Source of the DNA: Alicyclobacillus herbarius DSM 13609
Lineage (GTDB): Bacteria > Bacillota > Bacilli > Alicyclobacillales > Alicyclobacillaceae
Direction of reading: 5' to 3'
Length of the DNA: 64,000 nt
NCBI RefSeq assembly: GCF_000430585.1
Contig: NZ_AUMH01000019.1
Span: 1-64,000, forward strand
Shown here: piece by piece, positions 52,036 through 61,144 of the stretch
How positions within the stretch are numbered: the first letter of the stretch is position 1
Layout: each line of letters opens with the position of its first letter
The notes under the pieces: generated by a model
What the model saw: the letters and a program-made list of their open reading frames with translations, nothing else
Database searches by the model: none
What the model was told of the DNA's origin: nothing
Made by a program: the position numbers and the translations under genes

Positions 52036-52719
52036 CTACCTCCGCGCGTAATAGCCGACACCGCGGCGTGTCAACACGTACTCTGGATGACTCGGGTCTT
52101 GTTCGAGTTTTTCCCGCAGGCGGCGCACCGTGACATCCACGGTTCGTTCATCCCCCGCATAGTCGGAACCCCAGACCTCGGAGAGCAGCTGGTCGCGCGT
52201 AAAGACCACACCCGGACGCGCGGCCAACACCGCGAGCAGCTCGAACTCCCGGTGTGTCAAGGGAATGAGCTCCCCACCCCGGCGTACCTCGTAGAGCGCC
52301 AGGTCAATCTCCACATCCCCCAAGGTCAGCTTGTCGCCAGCCTGCGTACCCGCATCGTGCCAGTGCCTGCGCAGATTGGCCTTGACCCGTGCCAACAGTT
52401 CTCGGATGCTGAACGGCTTGGTGACATAATCATCCGCCCCGATTTCCAGCCCGACCACTTTGTCAAACTCGGAGTCGCGCGCCGTCAGCATGATGATGGG
52501 CGCCATGCTGAACTGCCGCACCTCTTTGCAAACCTCAAATCCGTCCTTTTCCGGCAGCATCAAATCCAGCAAGATCAGGTCCGGGTTGTGACGCTTGGCC
52601 TGCTCTACAGCATCCACGCCGTCGTAGCTGACCACCACCTCATAACCTTCCCGTTCCAGGGAAAACTTGAGGATGTTTGCAATCGGCTCTTCATCTTCAA
52701 CGACCAGGATGACTGCCAC
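52036..52719 (-). CDS. walR: Cell-wall response regulator WalR
   Basis: OmpR/PhoB-family regulator of 227 residues that activates autolysin and wall genes after phosphorylation by WalK. The receiver has VVEDEEP, D52 in [13 protein letters not shown], the switch Thr in IMLTARDSE and Lys in YVTKPFS; the winged helix includes [24 protein letters not shown] and [16 protein letters not shown] 52719 follows AAAGGGG by 9 bases. First gene of the wal operon. Confidence 0.96.
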   Translation of the reverse strand: MAVILVVEDEEPIANILKFSLEREGYEVVVSYDGVDAVEQAKRHNPDLILLDLMLPEKDGFEVCKEVRQFSMAPIIMLTARDSEFDKVVGLEIGADDYVTKPFSIRELLARVKANLRRHWHDAGTQAGDKLTLGDVEIDLALYEVRRGGELIPLTHREFELLAVLAARPGVVFTRDQLLSEVWGSDYAGDERTVDVTVRRLREKLEQDPSHPEYVLTRRGVGYYARR

Positions 52720-52790
52720 GTGGATGAGCCCCTTTCGTACAGCAAGATGGCTGCCGGCACAGCCGAGACTACAGATGCAGAGGTGACACG

Positions 52791-53162
52791 ATGAAAGAAC
52801 GTACCGTCTTGGCCTCATTCTTCAGTGAAAGTGACGCCAACCAGGCTGCAGATAGGATTCATAAGCTGGGTGTGAAGACCACCCAGGTTGCGCAACTCCA
52901 CACTGGCGGCTTCGGCGATGAGGGCCGCCCGATTCCCATCGCTGGTAAGATTCAAAGCCTGGCCTCCCTCACCCTGCAGGCAGACACCTCGCGCGATGCC
53001 GCCGTCCTCCTTGCGGCCGATCCGTCCGCCAGCGGGATGGCCGATACGGCCGAGGGACCGAGCGTCAGCGGTGAGCGCAACTTTCTGCTGACCGTGGTCT
53101 GTCCGGAGGAAAAAGTCGAGGAAGTCGTACAAATCATCAAGGAATGCAACGGTTACACCTAA
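52791..53162 (+). CDS. Unassigned small soluble protein divergent from walR
   Basis: A 123-residue protein of unknown family. The opening [20 protein letters not shown] and the closing [20 protein letters not shown] look like two halves of a ferredoxin-like alpha/beta fold, reminiscent of stress proteins of the YflT/GsiB-type 'heat induced' family; the middle is Ser/Ala/Gly rich. No membrane segment. ATG 52791 has GAGGTG 5 bases upstream. It starts 71 bases from walR in the opposite direction, so promoters of both lie back to back. A long hairpin follows. Confidence 0.65.
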   Translation: MKERTVLASFFSESDANQAADRIHKLGVKTTQVAQLHTGGFGDEGRPIPIAGKIQSLASLTLQADTSRDAAVLLAADPSASGMADTAEGPSVSGERNFLLTVVCPEEKVEEVVQIIKECNGYT

Positions 53163-53200
53163 TCCCCTCACAGCGGGTCCCCTGCGATGGGTCTATCCCT

Positions 53201-53235
53201 GGAAAGGCGGTTAGAAGAGGTTCTAACCCCTTTCC
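53201..53235. terminator. Long hairpin between convergent genes
   Basis: GGAAAGG, C, GGTTAGAA, loop GAGG, TTCTAACC, CCTTTCC: a 15-bp stem with a single bulged base. It lies between the convergent stops at 53162 and 53245 and can act in both directions, although no long U tract follows. Confidence 0.65.
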
Positions 53236-53244
53236 GGACGACCT

Positions 53245-53700
53245 TTAGGCGGGACCGCTGCTGCCGTCGGAGTACCAAACCCAAACCAAGTCCGGGTGCT
53301 CCACAATCGCCTGAAATGGCCCAAGGTTGGAAAGCAGTAGGTCTAGCCGATTAGCCGCCTGCACCGTTGTGTCGGGCACCTGCGCGTAGCGCGCCAGGTC
53401 AAAAGTCGGTGGCCCGAACCACCAGGGCTTTAAGGTGATGTACGCCGTCACGTGCGAGAGTATTCCGGTCTGGGCTTCCGCCGGCACATGGTACACATAC
53501 GCAAACCGGGCCCAAAACGCCAATACGGCGAACACCAGGGAGACAAACCCGACGTTTATCCAAAAGCGAGTCGTCCGAAGCGCTCGCAGCGTCTGAAGGC
53601 GCAATCGCCGACGCCGTCGGCGCCGCCGCTGCCGCTTGCGTTTTCGGCGCAGCTGTTCCTGCCGCTGCCTGCGCGTCAATACAGGTAAGGATTCGTCCAT
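53245..53700 (-). CDS. Unassigned single-pass membrane protein with an Arg-rich head
   Basis: A 151-residue protein. Residues 10-40 are almost entirely Arg, Lys and Gln (RRRRRRRR-like), then one helix (about 48-68, INVGFVSLVFAVLAFWARFA) and an outer domain of about 80 residues with several Trp and Tyr. The topology, a cationic cytoplasmic head next to the membrane, could bind DNA, RNA or acidic lipid. ATG 53700 overlaps the dnaB stop (TGATG), so it is coupled to dnaB translation. Family not recognised. Confidence 0.65.
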   Translation of the reverse strand: MDESLPVLTRRQRQEQLRRKRKRQRRRRRRRRLRLQTLRALRTTRFWINVGFVSLVFAVLAFWARFAYVYHVPAEAQTGILSHVTAYITLKPWWFGPPTFDLARYAQVPDTTVQAANRLDLLLSNLGPFQAIVEHPDLVWVWYSDGSSGPA

Positions 53701-55082
53701 CACTCACTGTGCACTTTCTCTAAGTTCACAAACTTATTATAGTTCTTCAAGAAGACCAGTTCGACTTTCCCTGTCGGCCCGTTGCGCTGCTTTGCAATCA
53801 GGACTTCGACGATGTTTTTGCGCTCAGACTCGGGGTCATAGTAATCATCCCGATAGAGAAACGCGACAATGTCCGCGTCCTGCTCAATGCTTCCCGACTC
53901 GCGGATGTCGGACAGCATGGGCCGCTTGTCTTGCCGCTGCTCCACCGAGCGGCTCAACTGCGCCAGCGCAATCACCGGCACCTCTAACTCACGCGCCAGC
54001 TGTTTCAGGGACCGGGAGATCTCGGAGATCTCCTGCTGGCGGTTGTCGCTGCTGGTACGGCGGCCGTGAATCAACTGCAGATAGTCAATCGTGACCAAAC
54101 CGAGCCCAACCTGGGACTTCAGACGCCGCAGTTTGCTGCGCATCTCCGGCACGGTAATGCCGGGTGTGTCGTCAATGTAGATAGGGGCGTTGGCCAACGC
54201 GCTGACCCCCATCGAGAGTTTCGGCCAGTCGTCGTCTTCTAGCGTGCCATTGCGCAGCTTGTGGCCGTCGATATACGCTTCGGCACACAACATGCGCTGC
54301 ACCAACTGTTCCTTCGACATCTCGAGGCTGAAAATGGCCACTGGCAGCCCGGCCCGAACCGCCACGTTTTGCGAAATGTTGAGGGCAAAGGCCGTTTTTC
54401 CAACCGAGGGCCTCGCCGCCACGATAATCAGGTCCGACTTCTGAAACCCGCTGGTCATCCGATCCAGCTCGCTATACCCGGTCGGGACGCCGGTCAACTT
54501 GCCTTCGTTGGCATACAGCTGCTCAATGCGCTCGAACGTCGTATCAAGGACATCACTGATATGGGTGAAATCTCGTACCTTGCGGTTTTGCGACAGTTCC
54601 AGGATGCGCCGTTCGGCCTCGGCCAGAACCGCCCCCGCATCCTCTTCCGCCTTGTAGCTGCTTTCTGCAATCTCCTGCGCCACCGCAATGATGCGCCGCA
54701 AGAGCGCCTTCTCCCGCACGATGCTCGCGTAGTGCGCGACGTGGAGAACGGTCGGCATGGCCCCTGCCAGTTCCGCCAGGTATTCCACACCCCCGACGCT
54801 TTCCAGGCGCCCTTCGTGCGCCTGCAACGCCGCCGTGGTGGTCACCACATCGACCGGCTGGCCCTGCTCGTACAATTCCTGCATGGCCGCGAAAATCAAC
54901 TGGTGTGAACGCCGGTAAAAGTCGTCCGCCTCCAGCCACTCGGTCGCCTCTGCCACGGCATCTGCCGAAATCAGCATCGCGCCCAGCACCGCCTGTTCGG
55001 CCTCAATGTGCTGTGGGGGCAGGCGCAGCAGACTGGCGTCCTCTATCCGCTCACGTGGCACCGATGCTTCCGTTTCAGGCAT
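53700..55082 (-). CDS. dnaB: Replicative DNA helicase
   Basis: Hexameric helicase of 460 residues (DnaC in Bacillus naming). The N-terminal domain (about 15-120; PPQHIEAEQAVLGAML) binds primase and loader; the RecA-like domain has Walker A ARPSVGKTAFALN, Walker B LVTIDYLQLIHG and LAQLSRSVEQRQDKRPMLSDI. ATG 55082 has GGGGGAG 6 bases upstream; a GTG five codons earlier overlaps that site. It follows rplI, as in other Bacillales, and is coupled to the membrane protein downstream. Confidence 0.96.
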   Translation of the reverse strand: MPETEASVPRERIEDASLLRLPPQHIEAEQAVLGAMLISADAVAEATEWLEADDFYRRSHQLIFAAMQELYEQGQPVDVVTTTAALQAHEGRLESVGGVEYLAELAGAMPTVLHVAHYASIVREKALLRRIIAVAQEIAESSYKAEEDAGAVLAEAERRILELSQNRKVRDFTHISDVLDTTFERIEQLYANEGKLTGVPTGYSELDRMTSGFQKSDLIIVAARPSVGKTAFALNISQNVAVRAGLPVAIFSLEMSKEQLVQRMLCAEAYIDGHKLRNGTLEDDDWPKLSMGVSALANAPIYIDDTPGITVPEMRSKLRRLKSQVGLGLVTIDYLQLIHGRRTSSDNRQQEISEISRSLKQLARELEVPVIALAQLSRSVEQRQDKRPMLSDIRESGSIEQDADIVAFLYRDDYYDPESERKNIVEVLIAKQRNGPTGKVELVFLKNYNKFVNLEKVHSE

Positions 55083-55105
55083 TCCGTTCTCCCCCACTAC
55101 CTCGG

Positions 55106-55552
55106 TTACGCATCCGCTTCAACATAGACCACAATCGTCGCAGCGACCTCAGGGTGGAGCTTAACCTGCACACGCTGCGCCCCCAGGTGCTTGATGGGTT
55201 CCGGGAGGTGAATCTTCCGTTTATCAATCTTGTATCCGAGCGAAGCCAAGGCCTCCGCCACGTGCTTCGAAGTCACGGCACCAAACAGGCGGCCGCCTTC
55301 CCCAGCCTGGGTACGGATGACCACTTTGCGTTCATCCAGCTCCGACTGCAATTGTTTGGCCGCCGCCAATTCCTGCGCCGCCTTCTTTTCCTCTGCTTGC
55401 TTGCGGGCGGCCAACGCCTGCAGCTCATTATCTGTGGCCTCCACGGCCAATTTTTTTGGAAACAGGAAGTTACGCGCATAGCCGGGCGAGACCTCAATGA
55501 CCTGCCCCTTCTTTCCCTGCGCCTTCACGTCCTGGAGTAAAATAACCTTCAT
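55106..55552 (-). CDS. rplI: 50S ribosomal protein L9
   Basis: Ribosomal protein of 148 residues binding 23S rRNA near the L1 stalk. The N-terminal domain is textbook ([33 protein letters not shown]), followed by the long Ala/Glu/Lys helix and the C-terminal RNA-binding domain ([14 protein letters not shown]). ATG 55552 fits the family start exactly. It precedes dnaB by 23 bases. Confidence 0.97.
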   Translation of the reverse strand: MKVILLQDVKAQGKKGQVIEVSPGYARNFLFPKKLAVEATDNELQALAARKQAEEKKAAQELAAAKQLQSELDERKVVIRTQAGEGGRLFGAVTSKHVAEALASLGYKIDKRKIHLPEPIKHLGAQRVQVKLHPEVAATIVVYVEADA

Positions 55553-55717
55553 AGCACCGTACCCCCTTGTAGAGGTTGTCCGGAAACGAGTTTTAGCGGT
55601 TGCCCAACGAGGGGTCAGAACTCCCTTTTCGGACACGCATTTAAGCCCTTTCCGGACTCGCACTTACACGTCACCTTTTATTCTATCGCTAGCCACGCAA
55701 AAAAACGATGGCAGACG

Positions 55718-56626
55718 TTACACGCTGGGACTGCGCGGAGTCCGAAGCACATCGAAGATGCCGACGAGTACGTAAAAATCCGAGATTAACCGAACCGACG
55801 CGAGCAACACCAAGAGCCCGAGCCATAACGCCCGCCAACGCCGTCCGGATACGCCTTTCCAAAGGCAAATCAGACCCTGAACACCGAGGAAAAACCCGCT
55901 GAGAAACACCACGTTGTGCGCCAACTGTCCAAGCAACGTGGATGATCCAAAGATGCCCAAGAGCAAGAAGGCCAGGGCCGCCAAGTACAAGTTGACCACC
56001 GAGCGCGGGAGCTTCCAGCCACTCAGCATGCCAACGGGCGGATCGCGCCGGCGCAGTACGTAGCGGCACACACTCCAGTTCAAGGCCGTGACCAAAAACG
56101 CCGTGAGTATAAGAACGCCGGGCAGCATCACCTGCAGCCAAGCAATGGTATGGGCAATCAGCGCTGCCCCTTCTCCACGCGACAGTCCCGTCCCGGGCCC
56201 CGCGTTAACCAGCCAACGCGTCCACTCTTCACGCCAGGTATCATAGAAGCCCTCCGCACCTCCCCCGGATGCGGCGAGAATCCCGAGCTCCAACATCGTG
56301 CCACAGAGCGTGGCGCCAATCCAAGCAAAGTACGGGGACTCCCGTCGGCTTAGGGCGTCGCCCAAGATGACGGCGACCGCGGTCATCCAAACGCTGAATA
56401 AGACCGCCAGCCATCCAGTTCCAGCCACAAACAGGGCTGTACCGGCAATGGCAGCCAATCCGAGAACCGGGCCTAAGGAATTCAGACAGTAGATTATCGC
56501 CAGCGGAACAGGAAACAGCCAAACGCCCGCCGTCGGGCCCAGTGGGCTGAGCGTCAAGGCAATCAATCCGACAAACCAGCCCCCCGCCCACACGTGCTCC
56601 CGAGCCGCTGTGGCGCGGCGGTTCAT
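55718..56626 (-). CDS. DUF2232 membrane protein (YybS-like)
   Basis: Integral membrane protein of 302 residues with about eight helices. In Bacillales YybS sits between rpsR and gdpP-rplI-dnaB, which is where this gene lies; the topology (two blocks of helices, a soluble loop near 130-165, then a final block) fits DUF2232. Function unknown; distant similarity to transporter S-components has been noted for the family. ATG 56626 follows GGGGTGAGG, 4 bases after the previous stop. gdpP is missing between this gene and rplI. Confidence 0.75.
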   Translation of the reverse strand: MNRRATAAREHVWAGGWFVGLIALTLSPLGPTAGVWLFPVPLAIIYCLNSLGPVLGLAAIAGTALFVAGTGWLAVLFSVWMTAVAVILGDALSRRESPYFAWIGATLCGTMLELGILAASGGGAEGFYDTWREEWTRWLVNAGPGTGLSRGEGAALIAHTIAWLQVMLPGVLILTAFLVTALNWSVCRYVLRRRDPPVGMLSGWKLPRSVVNLYLAALAFLLLGIFGSSTLLGQLAHNVVFLSGFFLGVQGLICLWKGVSGRRWRALWLGLLVLLASVRLISDFYVLVGIFDVLRTPRSPSV

Positions 56627-56630
56627 ACCC

Positions 56631-56939
56631 TCACCCCTGCGCATGAAAGTGGCGGCGTACAGGATCTAATTCGGTCAAGTCGGCCGCGTTCGCTGTCGTG
56701 GTACGGGGAAGCTGGCGGAGAACCTCCTCATCCATTTGACTAGGCGAGATCCCGACCTGTTGCCCGATGACATACGCGGTACCAATCAGGCCGGCCAGCG
56801 ATTGAGAGAGCATGCGTTCGTCTCCTATCTGCAGACCTTCAAACAGGTCCGCAACACGTCTTAGCAGTTCAATCTTTGCAGACTCAATGGAGCGGATTCG
56901 ACGGGCGATTTGCATGTGAGGTTCCATCGTCGCCGCCAC
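56631..56939 (-). CDS. MazG-like small protein
   Basis: Protein of 102 residues resembling the MazG-like family (nucleotide pyrophosphohydrolase fold without certain activity): helical, with IARRIRSIESAKIELLRRVA, DLFEGLQIGDERMLSQSLAG and a second helix pair GTAYVIGQQVGISPSQMDEE. It ends 4 bases before the DUF2232 gene, so both are cotranscribed. The start is uncertain: GTG 56939 is very near AAGGAGGG, ATG 56927 is rather far from it. Confidence 0.7.
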   Translation of the reverse strand: MAATMEPHMQIARRIRSIESAKIELLRRVADLFEGLQIGDERMLSQSLAGLIGTAYVIGQQVGISPSQMDEEVLRQLPRTTTANAADLTELDPVRRHFHAQG

Positions 56940-57054
56940 ACCCTCCTTCCGGGTCGTTCCCTGAAAGCCGCAATTCTTGTTTTATTTCCACCTTTCCCGA
57001 ACGAAATCCTGCTACAGCACCCTGCTGCAGGCCGAAATCCCGCGAAACAGACAA

Positions 57055-57098
57055 GGGGCTGTCCCCACCCACCTCCCGATGGGTTTTCAGACAGCCCC
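57055..57098 (-). terminator. Terminator after rpsR
   Basis: GGGGCTGTC and GACAGCCCC form a perfect 9-bp stem around a 26-base loop; on the minus strand TTGTCTGTTT follows. It ends the rpsF-ssb-rpsR transcript and isolates the MazG-like gene. Confidence 0.65.
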
Positions 57099-57158
57099 CA
57101 GAAAAGAACCCTGTCTCCATGCTTTCAAGACACGGCATTCAGTCCGACGAACTCGTCA

Positions 57159-57389
57159 TCACTCGGTTGTATACGGTAGCAGCGCCACCTGGCGCGCCCG
57201 CTTGATGGCCACCGTCACCTGACGCTGATGACGCGCGCAGTTGCCCGTAATTCGCCGAGGCAGGATTTTCCCGCGCTCCGTCAAAAACTTTTGCAGGCGA
57301 GCGATGTCCTTGTAATCTGCCTGGTCAATCTTGTCCACACAAAACTGGCAAACCTTGCGCCGCTTGCCACCACGACCTCTACGCGGCAT
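57159..57389 (-). CDS. rpsR: 30S ribosomal protein S18
   Basis: Protein of 76 residues that pairs with S6 on the 30S platform. [40 protein letters not shown] and [20 protein letters not shown] are the conserved body. The N-terminal CxxC pattern belongs to the zinc-type S18. ATG 57389 has GGGGGTG upstream. Third gene of rpsF-ssb-rpsR. Confidence 0.97.
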   Translation of the reverse strand: MPRRGRGGKRRKVCQFCVDKIDQADYKDIARLQKFLTERGKILPRRITGNCARHQRQVTVAIKRARQVALLPYTTE

Positions 57390-57444
57390 TCGTCTTCACC
57401 CCCGTCTTCCAACCACAGGCTTAGCCCATGGCGTTCTTGAACCG

Positions 57445-57912
57445 TTAAAACGGCAAATCATCATCCGAGATGTCAATCATCTGGCTATCATCGGCAAACG
57501 GATCATCCTCAAAGCTGGGTGTACGCTGAGGTGACGGACGATTCCCCATGGCCGCCGCAGCCGCCGGTCGATTGGACAGCTGGGCTCCATCACTGCCGCG
57601 ATCCAGAAAACGCACCGTCTCGGCCACGACCTCGGCGACGCGCACGCGCTGCCCTTCGCGGTTTTCATAGCTGCGGATTTGCAGACGACCATCCACCGCC
57701 GCCAACCTGCCTTTGTGCAGGTATTGCGCACAGATTTCAGCCTGCTTCTGCCAGACGACGATGTTGATAAAGTCGGTCTCACGCTCTCCGTTCTGGTTGC
57801 TGCGCATACGGTCGACCGCCAACGTAAACGAGGCCACCGCAGTGCCACTATTCGTATAGCGTAATTCAGGATCCGCAGTCAGCCGCCCAATCAGAATCAC
57901 CCGGTTCAGCAT
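57445..57912 (-). CDS. ssb: Single-stranded DNA-binding protein
   Basis: Protein of 155 residues that coats single-stranded DNA. The OB fold (1-105) has MLNRVILIGRLTADPELRYT, FTLAVDR and DFINIVVWQKQAE; a Pro/Ala/Arg-rich tail leads to the acidic tip DISDDDLPF, which recruits partner proteins. Located between rpsF and rpsR as in other Firmicutes. ATG 57912 lies 20 bases after the rpsF stop. Confidence 0.97.
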   Translation of the reverse strand: MLNRVILIGRLTADPELRYTNSGTAVASFTLAVDRMRSNQNGERETDFINIVVWQKQAEICAQYLHKGRLAAVDGRLQIRSYENREGQRVRVAEVVAETVRFLDRGSDGAQLSNRPAAAAAMGNRPSPQRTPSFEDDPFADDSQMIDISDDDLPF

Positions 57913-57932
57913 ACCTACCCCTCCACTTGGAT

Positions 57933-58220
57933 CTATTCGCCCAAGCGCACGGTGAGGTATCGAAGCACTGCGTCCTCGATTCTCAACACGCGCTCCAGCT
58001 CCTTGGATACATCCGTGTCCGCTGTGTAGCGCATGAGCACATAGTAACCCTCGCGGTACTTGTTGATCTCGTACGCCAGACGGCGCTTGCCGATTTCTTG
58101 CAGTTCGTCAATCTGCCCGCCGCGTTCGCTGACAAGAGCCTGGTATTTCGATACCAGCTCCGACGTCTGCTCCGGCTCAAGATCGGGGGTCAGTACGTAC
58201 ATGGTCTCATACTGGCGCAT
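57933..58220 (-). CDS. rpsF: 30S ribosomal protein S6
   Basis: Protein of 95 residues, partner of S18. RQYETMYVLTPDLEPEQTSE, GKRRLAYEINKYREGYYVLM and the C-terminal VLRYLTVRLGE are typical. ATG 58220 follows AAGGAGG by 8 bases; a GTG three codons earlier sits in that site. First gene of rpsF-ssb-rpsR; S6-S18 often represses this operon through the leader RNA. Confidence 0.97.
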   Translation of the reverse strand: MRQYETMYVLTPDLEPEQTSELVSKYQALVSERGGQIDELQEIGKRRLAYEINKYREGYYVLMRYTADTDVSKELERVLRIEDAVLRYLTVRLGE

Positions 58221-58342
58221 TCGAGTCACCTCCTTCTGGACTTCGGCCCTGCTTCACCGTGCAGAGCAAGGATGCGGCCGCCATATGTGGACGTGCCAAT
58301 ATTTTATTTTACTATAGCGCTTCAGCGGACACAAGACACAGA

Positions 58343-58388
58343 TCGAAAGGCTCTTTGTTCACAATGCCCATCAAGCTCAGAACAAAGA
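58343..58388 (-). terminator. Terminator of ychF
   Basis: CTTTGTTC (58353-58360) and GAACAAAG (58380-58387) form an 8-bp stem directly after the ychF stop; on the minus strand AGCCTTTCG follows. Confidence 0.55.
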
Positions 58389-59489
58389 CTAAACATTGAA
58401 CCGGAAGTGCATCACGTCGCCGTCCTGGACAACATAATCCTTGCCTTCCAGCCGCACCTTTCCAGCCTCGCGGGCCGCTGCGTACGATCCCGCCTGAACT
58501 AGGTCGTCGCAAGATACTACTTCAGCGCGGATAAACCCTTTTTCAAAGTCGGTGTGAATCACGCCGGCCGCCTGCGGCGCGCGCGTGCCGCGGCGGATCG
58601 TCCAGGCGCGCACCTCAGGTTCGCCCGCTGTAAAATACGTAATCAGGCCGAGTAGGTGATACGAGGCCCGAATCAACCGGTCAAGCCCTGCTTCCGCGAG
58701 CCCTAGGTCGGCCAGAAAGGCACGCCGGTCTTCGCCTTCCAGTTCGGCGATTTCGGCCTCTAGCTGCGCACAGACGGGTACCACCTCGGCCCCTTCCGCC
58801 TGAGCCCGTTCGCGCACCGTCTGCACGTGTACGTTCGCGTCGGCGTCCAGGATCTCGTCCTCACCCAGATTCGCGACGTACAGAACCGGCTTTTGGGTCA
58901 ACAGGTGCAAGTCGCGCAGGAACGCGGTCTCCTCCTCGGACAAGGCGCATGTCCGGGCCGGTTGCCCTTCCTCAAGGTGACCGGCCAGCCGTTCCAAAGC
59001 GGCCGCTTCCAGCACATAGCGCTTCTCCCCGCTCTTTTGATTCTTCCGTGCGCGCTCCAGGCGTCGATTGACCGTTTCCAGGTCGGCCAAAATCAACTCT
59101 AGGTTGATGACATCCATGTCCCGAGCGGGATCGACCTTGCCGCTGACGTGGGTAATATCCCCATTTTCGAAACAGCGGACGACATGGACAATCGCATCGA
59201 CTTCGCGAATGTGGCCAAGAAACTTGTTACCAAGCCCCTCGCCGCGGCTGGCGCCCTCGACCAAGCCCGCGATGTCGACAAACTCAAACGTGGTCGGCAC
59301 AATCCGGCGTGGATGCACCACGTCCGCCAGCTGTTGCAACCGCCCGTCGGGAACCTCCACGACACCGACGTTCGGGTCAATCGTGCAGAACGGATAGTTG
59401 GCTGCGTCCGCGCCAGCATTCGTAATGGCGTTAAACAGCGTCGATTTGCCGACATTCGGCAGACCTACAATTCCTGCCTGCAGTGGCAT
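58389..59489 (-). CDS. ychF: Redox-regulated ribosome-binding ATPase YchF (Obg family)
   Basis: P-loop ATPase of 366 residues that binds ribosomes. [20 protein letters not shown] (Walker A), [20 protein letters not shown] (switch II) and VVRCFE.. in G4 region are clear; a coiled-coil arm (about 130-200) and the C-terminal TGS domain ([20 protein letters not shown], ending VMHFRFNV) complete the YchF layout. ATG 59489 has AGAGGTG 5 bases upstream; a longer frame adds six residues without support. Confidence 0.96.
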   Translation of the reverse strand: MPLQAGIVGLPNVGKSTLFNAITNAGADAANYPFCTIDPNVGVVEVPDGRLQQLADVVHPRRIVPTTFEFVDIAGLVEGASRGEGLGNKFLGHIREVDAIVHVVRCFENGDITHVSGKVDPARDMDVINLELILADLETVNRRLERARKNQKSGEKRYVLEAAALERLAGHLEEGQPARTCALSEEETAFLRDLHLLTQKPVLYVANLGEDEILDADANVHVQTVRERAQAEGAEVVPVCAQLEAEIAELEGEDRRAFLADLGLAEAGLDRLIRASYHLLGLITYFTAGEPEVRAWTIRRGTRAPQAAGVIHTDFEKGFIRAEVVSCDDLVQAGSYAAAREAGKVRLEGKDYVVQDGDVMHFRFNV

Positions 59490-59719
59490 GTCTACACCTC
59501 TTTCCAATCAGTCCGCTTGGCTCATTATAGGCAATGGGACTAGGTGACACAATAACGTCAGGTACAAATCTGCTCGCTATGGTGCGAATAAGCCCGCGAA
59601 ATTGTTCCTGTTCGGGTTCAGTCCCACAGAGTCCGCCATATCCCGTTTCGAATGAATGGTCAATTGGCGATGTTTTCGTTAAGATGGGAATGGGGACTCG
59701 TGCGAAAGGAGGTGTCGGT

Positions 59720-59830
59720 ATGCTCAAGCGGCTTATCCGTCGGTTAAAGGGCCGCAGGTTGGTTGTGCGGGGTTTGGCCGCAGAAATGCGTCAGCCGGCC
59801 TCAAAGCGCGAATTTATGGCGTGCGCCTGA
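59720..59830 (+). CDS. Very small basic protein (36 residues)
   Basis: ATG 59720 is preceded by a near-perfect AAAGGAGGTG at 6-base spacing. The peptide starts MLKRLIRRLKGRRLVVRGLA, a strongly basic amphipathic helix, and ends with REFMACA. A hairpin terminator follows at 59925. Signals on both sides support expression. No family recognised; a membrane-active peptide or a small ribosome or spore component are possibilities. Confidence 0.5.
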   Translation: MLKRLIRRLKGRRLVVRGLAAEMRQPASKREFMACA

Positions 59831-59924
59831 TGTCGTCTGAGACCGGCAGCCCCGATTGGGGCCTACTCTTGAGATAGGTCTGAGGACTCTGTTCTTCATT
59901 CGATTTCTGCCATCATTGAAATCT

Positions 59925-59951
59925 GGAGCCCGCGTTTGGGCTCCTTTTATT
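59925..59951 (+). terminator. Terminator after the small basic protein gene
   Basis: GGAGCCC and GGGCTCC form a perfect 7-bp stem around GCGTTT, followed by TTTTATT. It reaches into the end of the convergent DUF951 gene. Confidence 0.8.
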
Positions 59952-60153
59952 CCTCTTGTGGAGTTCCCGCGGGCACCAGAACGCGCCGAAACGCGCGATC
60001 GAACTTTGACCTAGGCAACAGCACGCTGTGACCGCACTTTTCGCACTTGATTCGGATGTCCATGCCCATTCGAATGATCCGCCAGCGGTTTTCGCCACAG
60101 GCGTGCGGTTTTTTCAGCTGCACCACATCGTCCATCCCATACGCTCCACTCAT
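59947..60153 (-). CDS. DUF951 protein
   Basis: Small protein of 68 residues found next to mscS-type genes near the origin in Bacillales. VVQLKKPHACGENRWRIIRM, the second Cys pair CEKCGH and MPRSKF-like LLPRSKFDR are family marks; the four Cys suggest a zinc site. ATG 60153 overlaps the mscS stop by 4 bases (ATGA), so both are coupled. Function unknown. Confidence 0.9.
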   Translation of the reverse strand: MSGAYGMDDVVQLKKPHACGENRWRIIRMGMDIRIKCEKCGHSVLLPRSKFDRAFRRVLVPAGTPQEE

Positions 60154-61055
60154 CCTCTACCTTCCTCCCGCAGAGGCGAGGGTGACCCCGTCTCGCCTTG
60201 AAACGTGATGACCGTACGCTGGGTGGGCATGTCAATCCCCGCTGCTGTAAACGCCTCGGCAGCCTGCCGCAGGGCCAGTCTCTGGACCCCGAAGTGCGTA
60301 TAAGGAGCACACTCGGCGGTGGCACGCAGCACAATTTGCTGGGCGTCGATGTTCTGCACCCCCACTACCGTGACCTCCCCGACCACATCCGGGCTCTCCT
60401 CAGCTACTTGACGCATCACCTGCTCTAGAACTTCTACAGCGTGATCGACATCCGCCATGCGGGAAATCGCAATATCGACGACGGCTATACTGTTGTAGCG
60501 AGAGTGATTGGTGACCTGCTGCACCAACCCGTTCGGGATAATTTCGAGTTCCCCCGTCCAGACGCGAATCTGGGTCAAACGCAGCCCCATGAGCACCACC
60601 TCACCGGTAATGCCGTTGATGGTGACGTAATCCCCGACCGCATACTGGTCTTCAAACAGGATGAAAAACCCGGTGAGAATGTCTTTGATAAGGCTTTGTG
60701 CGCCAAAACCAACCGCCAAACCGGCAATTCCGGCTCCCGCCAAGAGCGCCCCCACGTGAAAGTTGAACGTTTCCAGGACGCAAAGCAGCCAGATGAAATA
60801 CAGGGTGTAGCGGAGTACATTCTGTAAGAGGGAACGCATGGTGCTCTTGCGCCGCGCGTCCATGCGCATCGCGCGCGAATCAAGCACCCGGCCGAGAACC
60901 TTCGACAAAACGCGGTTGGCCAGCTTCATAATCGCGAAGAGAACGGCTGCTTCAACCAGGTGTGTGACGATGTTCAAAGGCGGCTGAAAGAATTCTGAAC
61001 CGTGGGTCTGAATGAATGACTCGACCTGTGCCCGCAAGGTTGTGGGCTCTGACAC
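60150..61055 (-). CDS. mscS: Small-conductance mechanosensitive channel (MscS family)
   Basis: Membrane channel of 301 residues that opens under osmotic downshock. Three helices lie at about 25-45, 70-95 and 105-130; the pore helix reads GALLAGAGIAGLAVGFGAQS, followed by LIKDILTGFFILFEDQYAVG and the beta domain (VTINGITGEVVLMGLRLTQI). The C-terminal domain is Ala/Val rich. GTG 61055 has GGAGG 7 bases upstream; a much longer ATG frame upstream has no similarity. Coupled to DUF951 downstream. Confidence 0.93.
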   Translation of the reverse strand: MSEPTTLRAQVESFIQTHGSEFFQPPLNIVTHLVEAAVLFAIMKLANRVLSKVLGRVLDSRAMRMDARRKSTMRSLLQNVLRYTLYFIWLLCVLETFNFHVGALLAGAGIAGLAVGFGAQSLIKDILTGFFILFEDQYAVGDYVTINGITGEVVLMGLRLTQIRVWTGELEIIPNGLVQQVTNHSRYNSIAVVDIAISRMADVDHAVEVLEQVMRQVAEESPDVVGEVTVVGVQNIDAQQIVLRATAECAPYTHFGVQRLALRQAAEAFTAAGIDMPTQRTVITFQGETGSPSPLREEGRG

Positions 61056-61144
61056 TAGGATACCTCCAACGACGGCACACCAAAAGCGCCGAAAGATTTC
61101 CCTGCCTACTATAACACAATTCATGTGCGTTTTTGGACAGGCCC

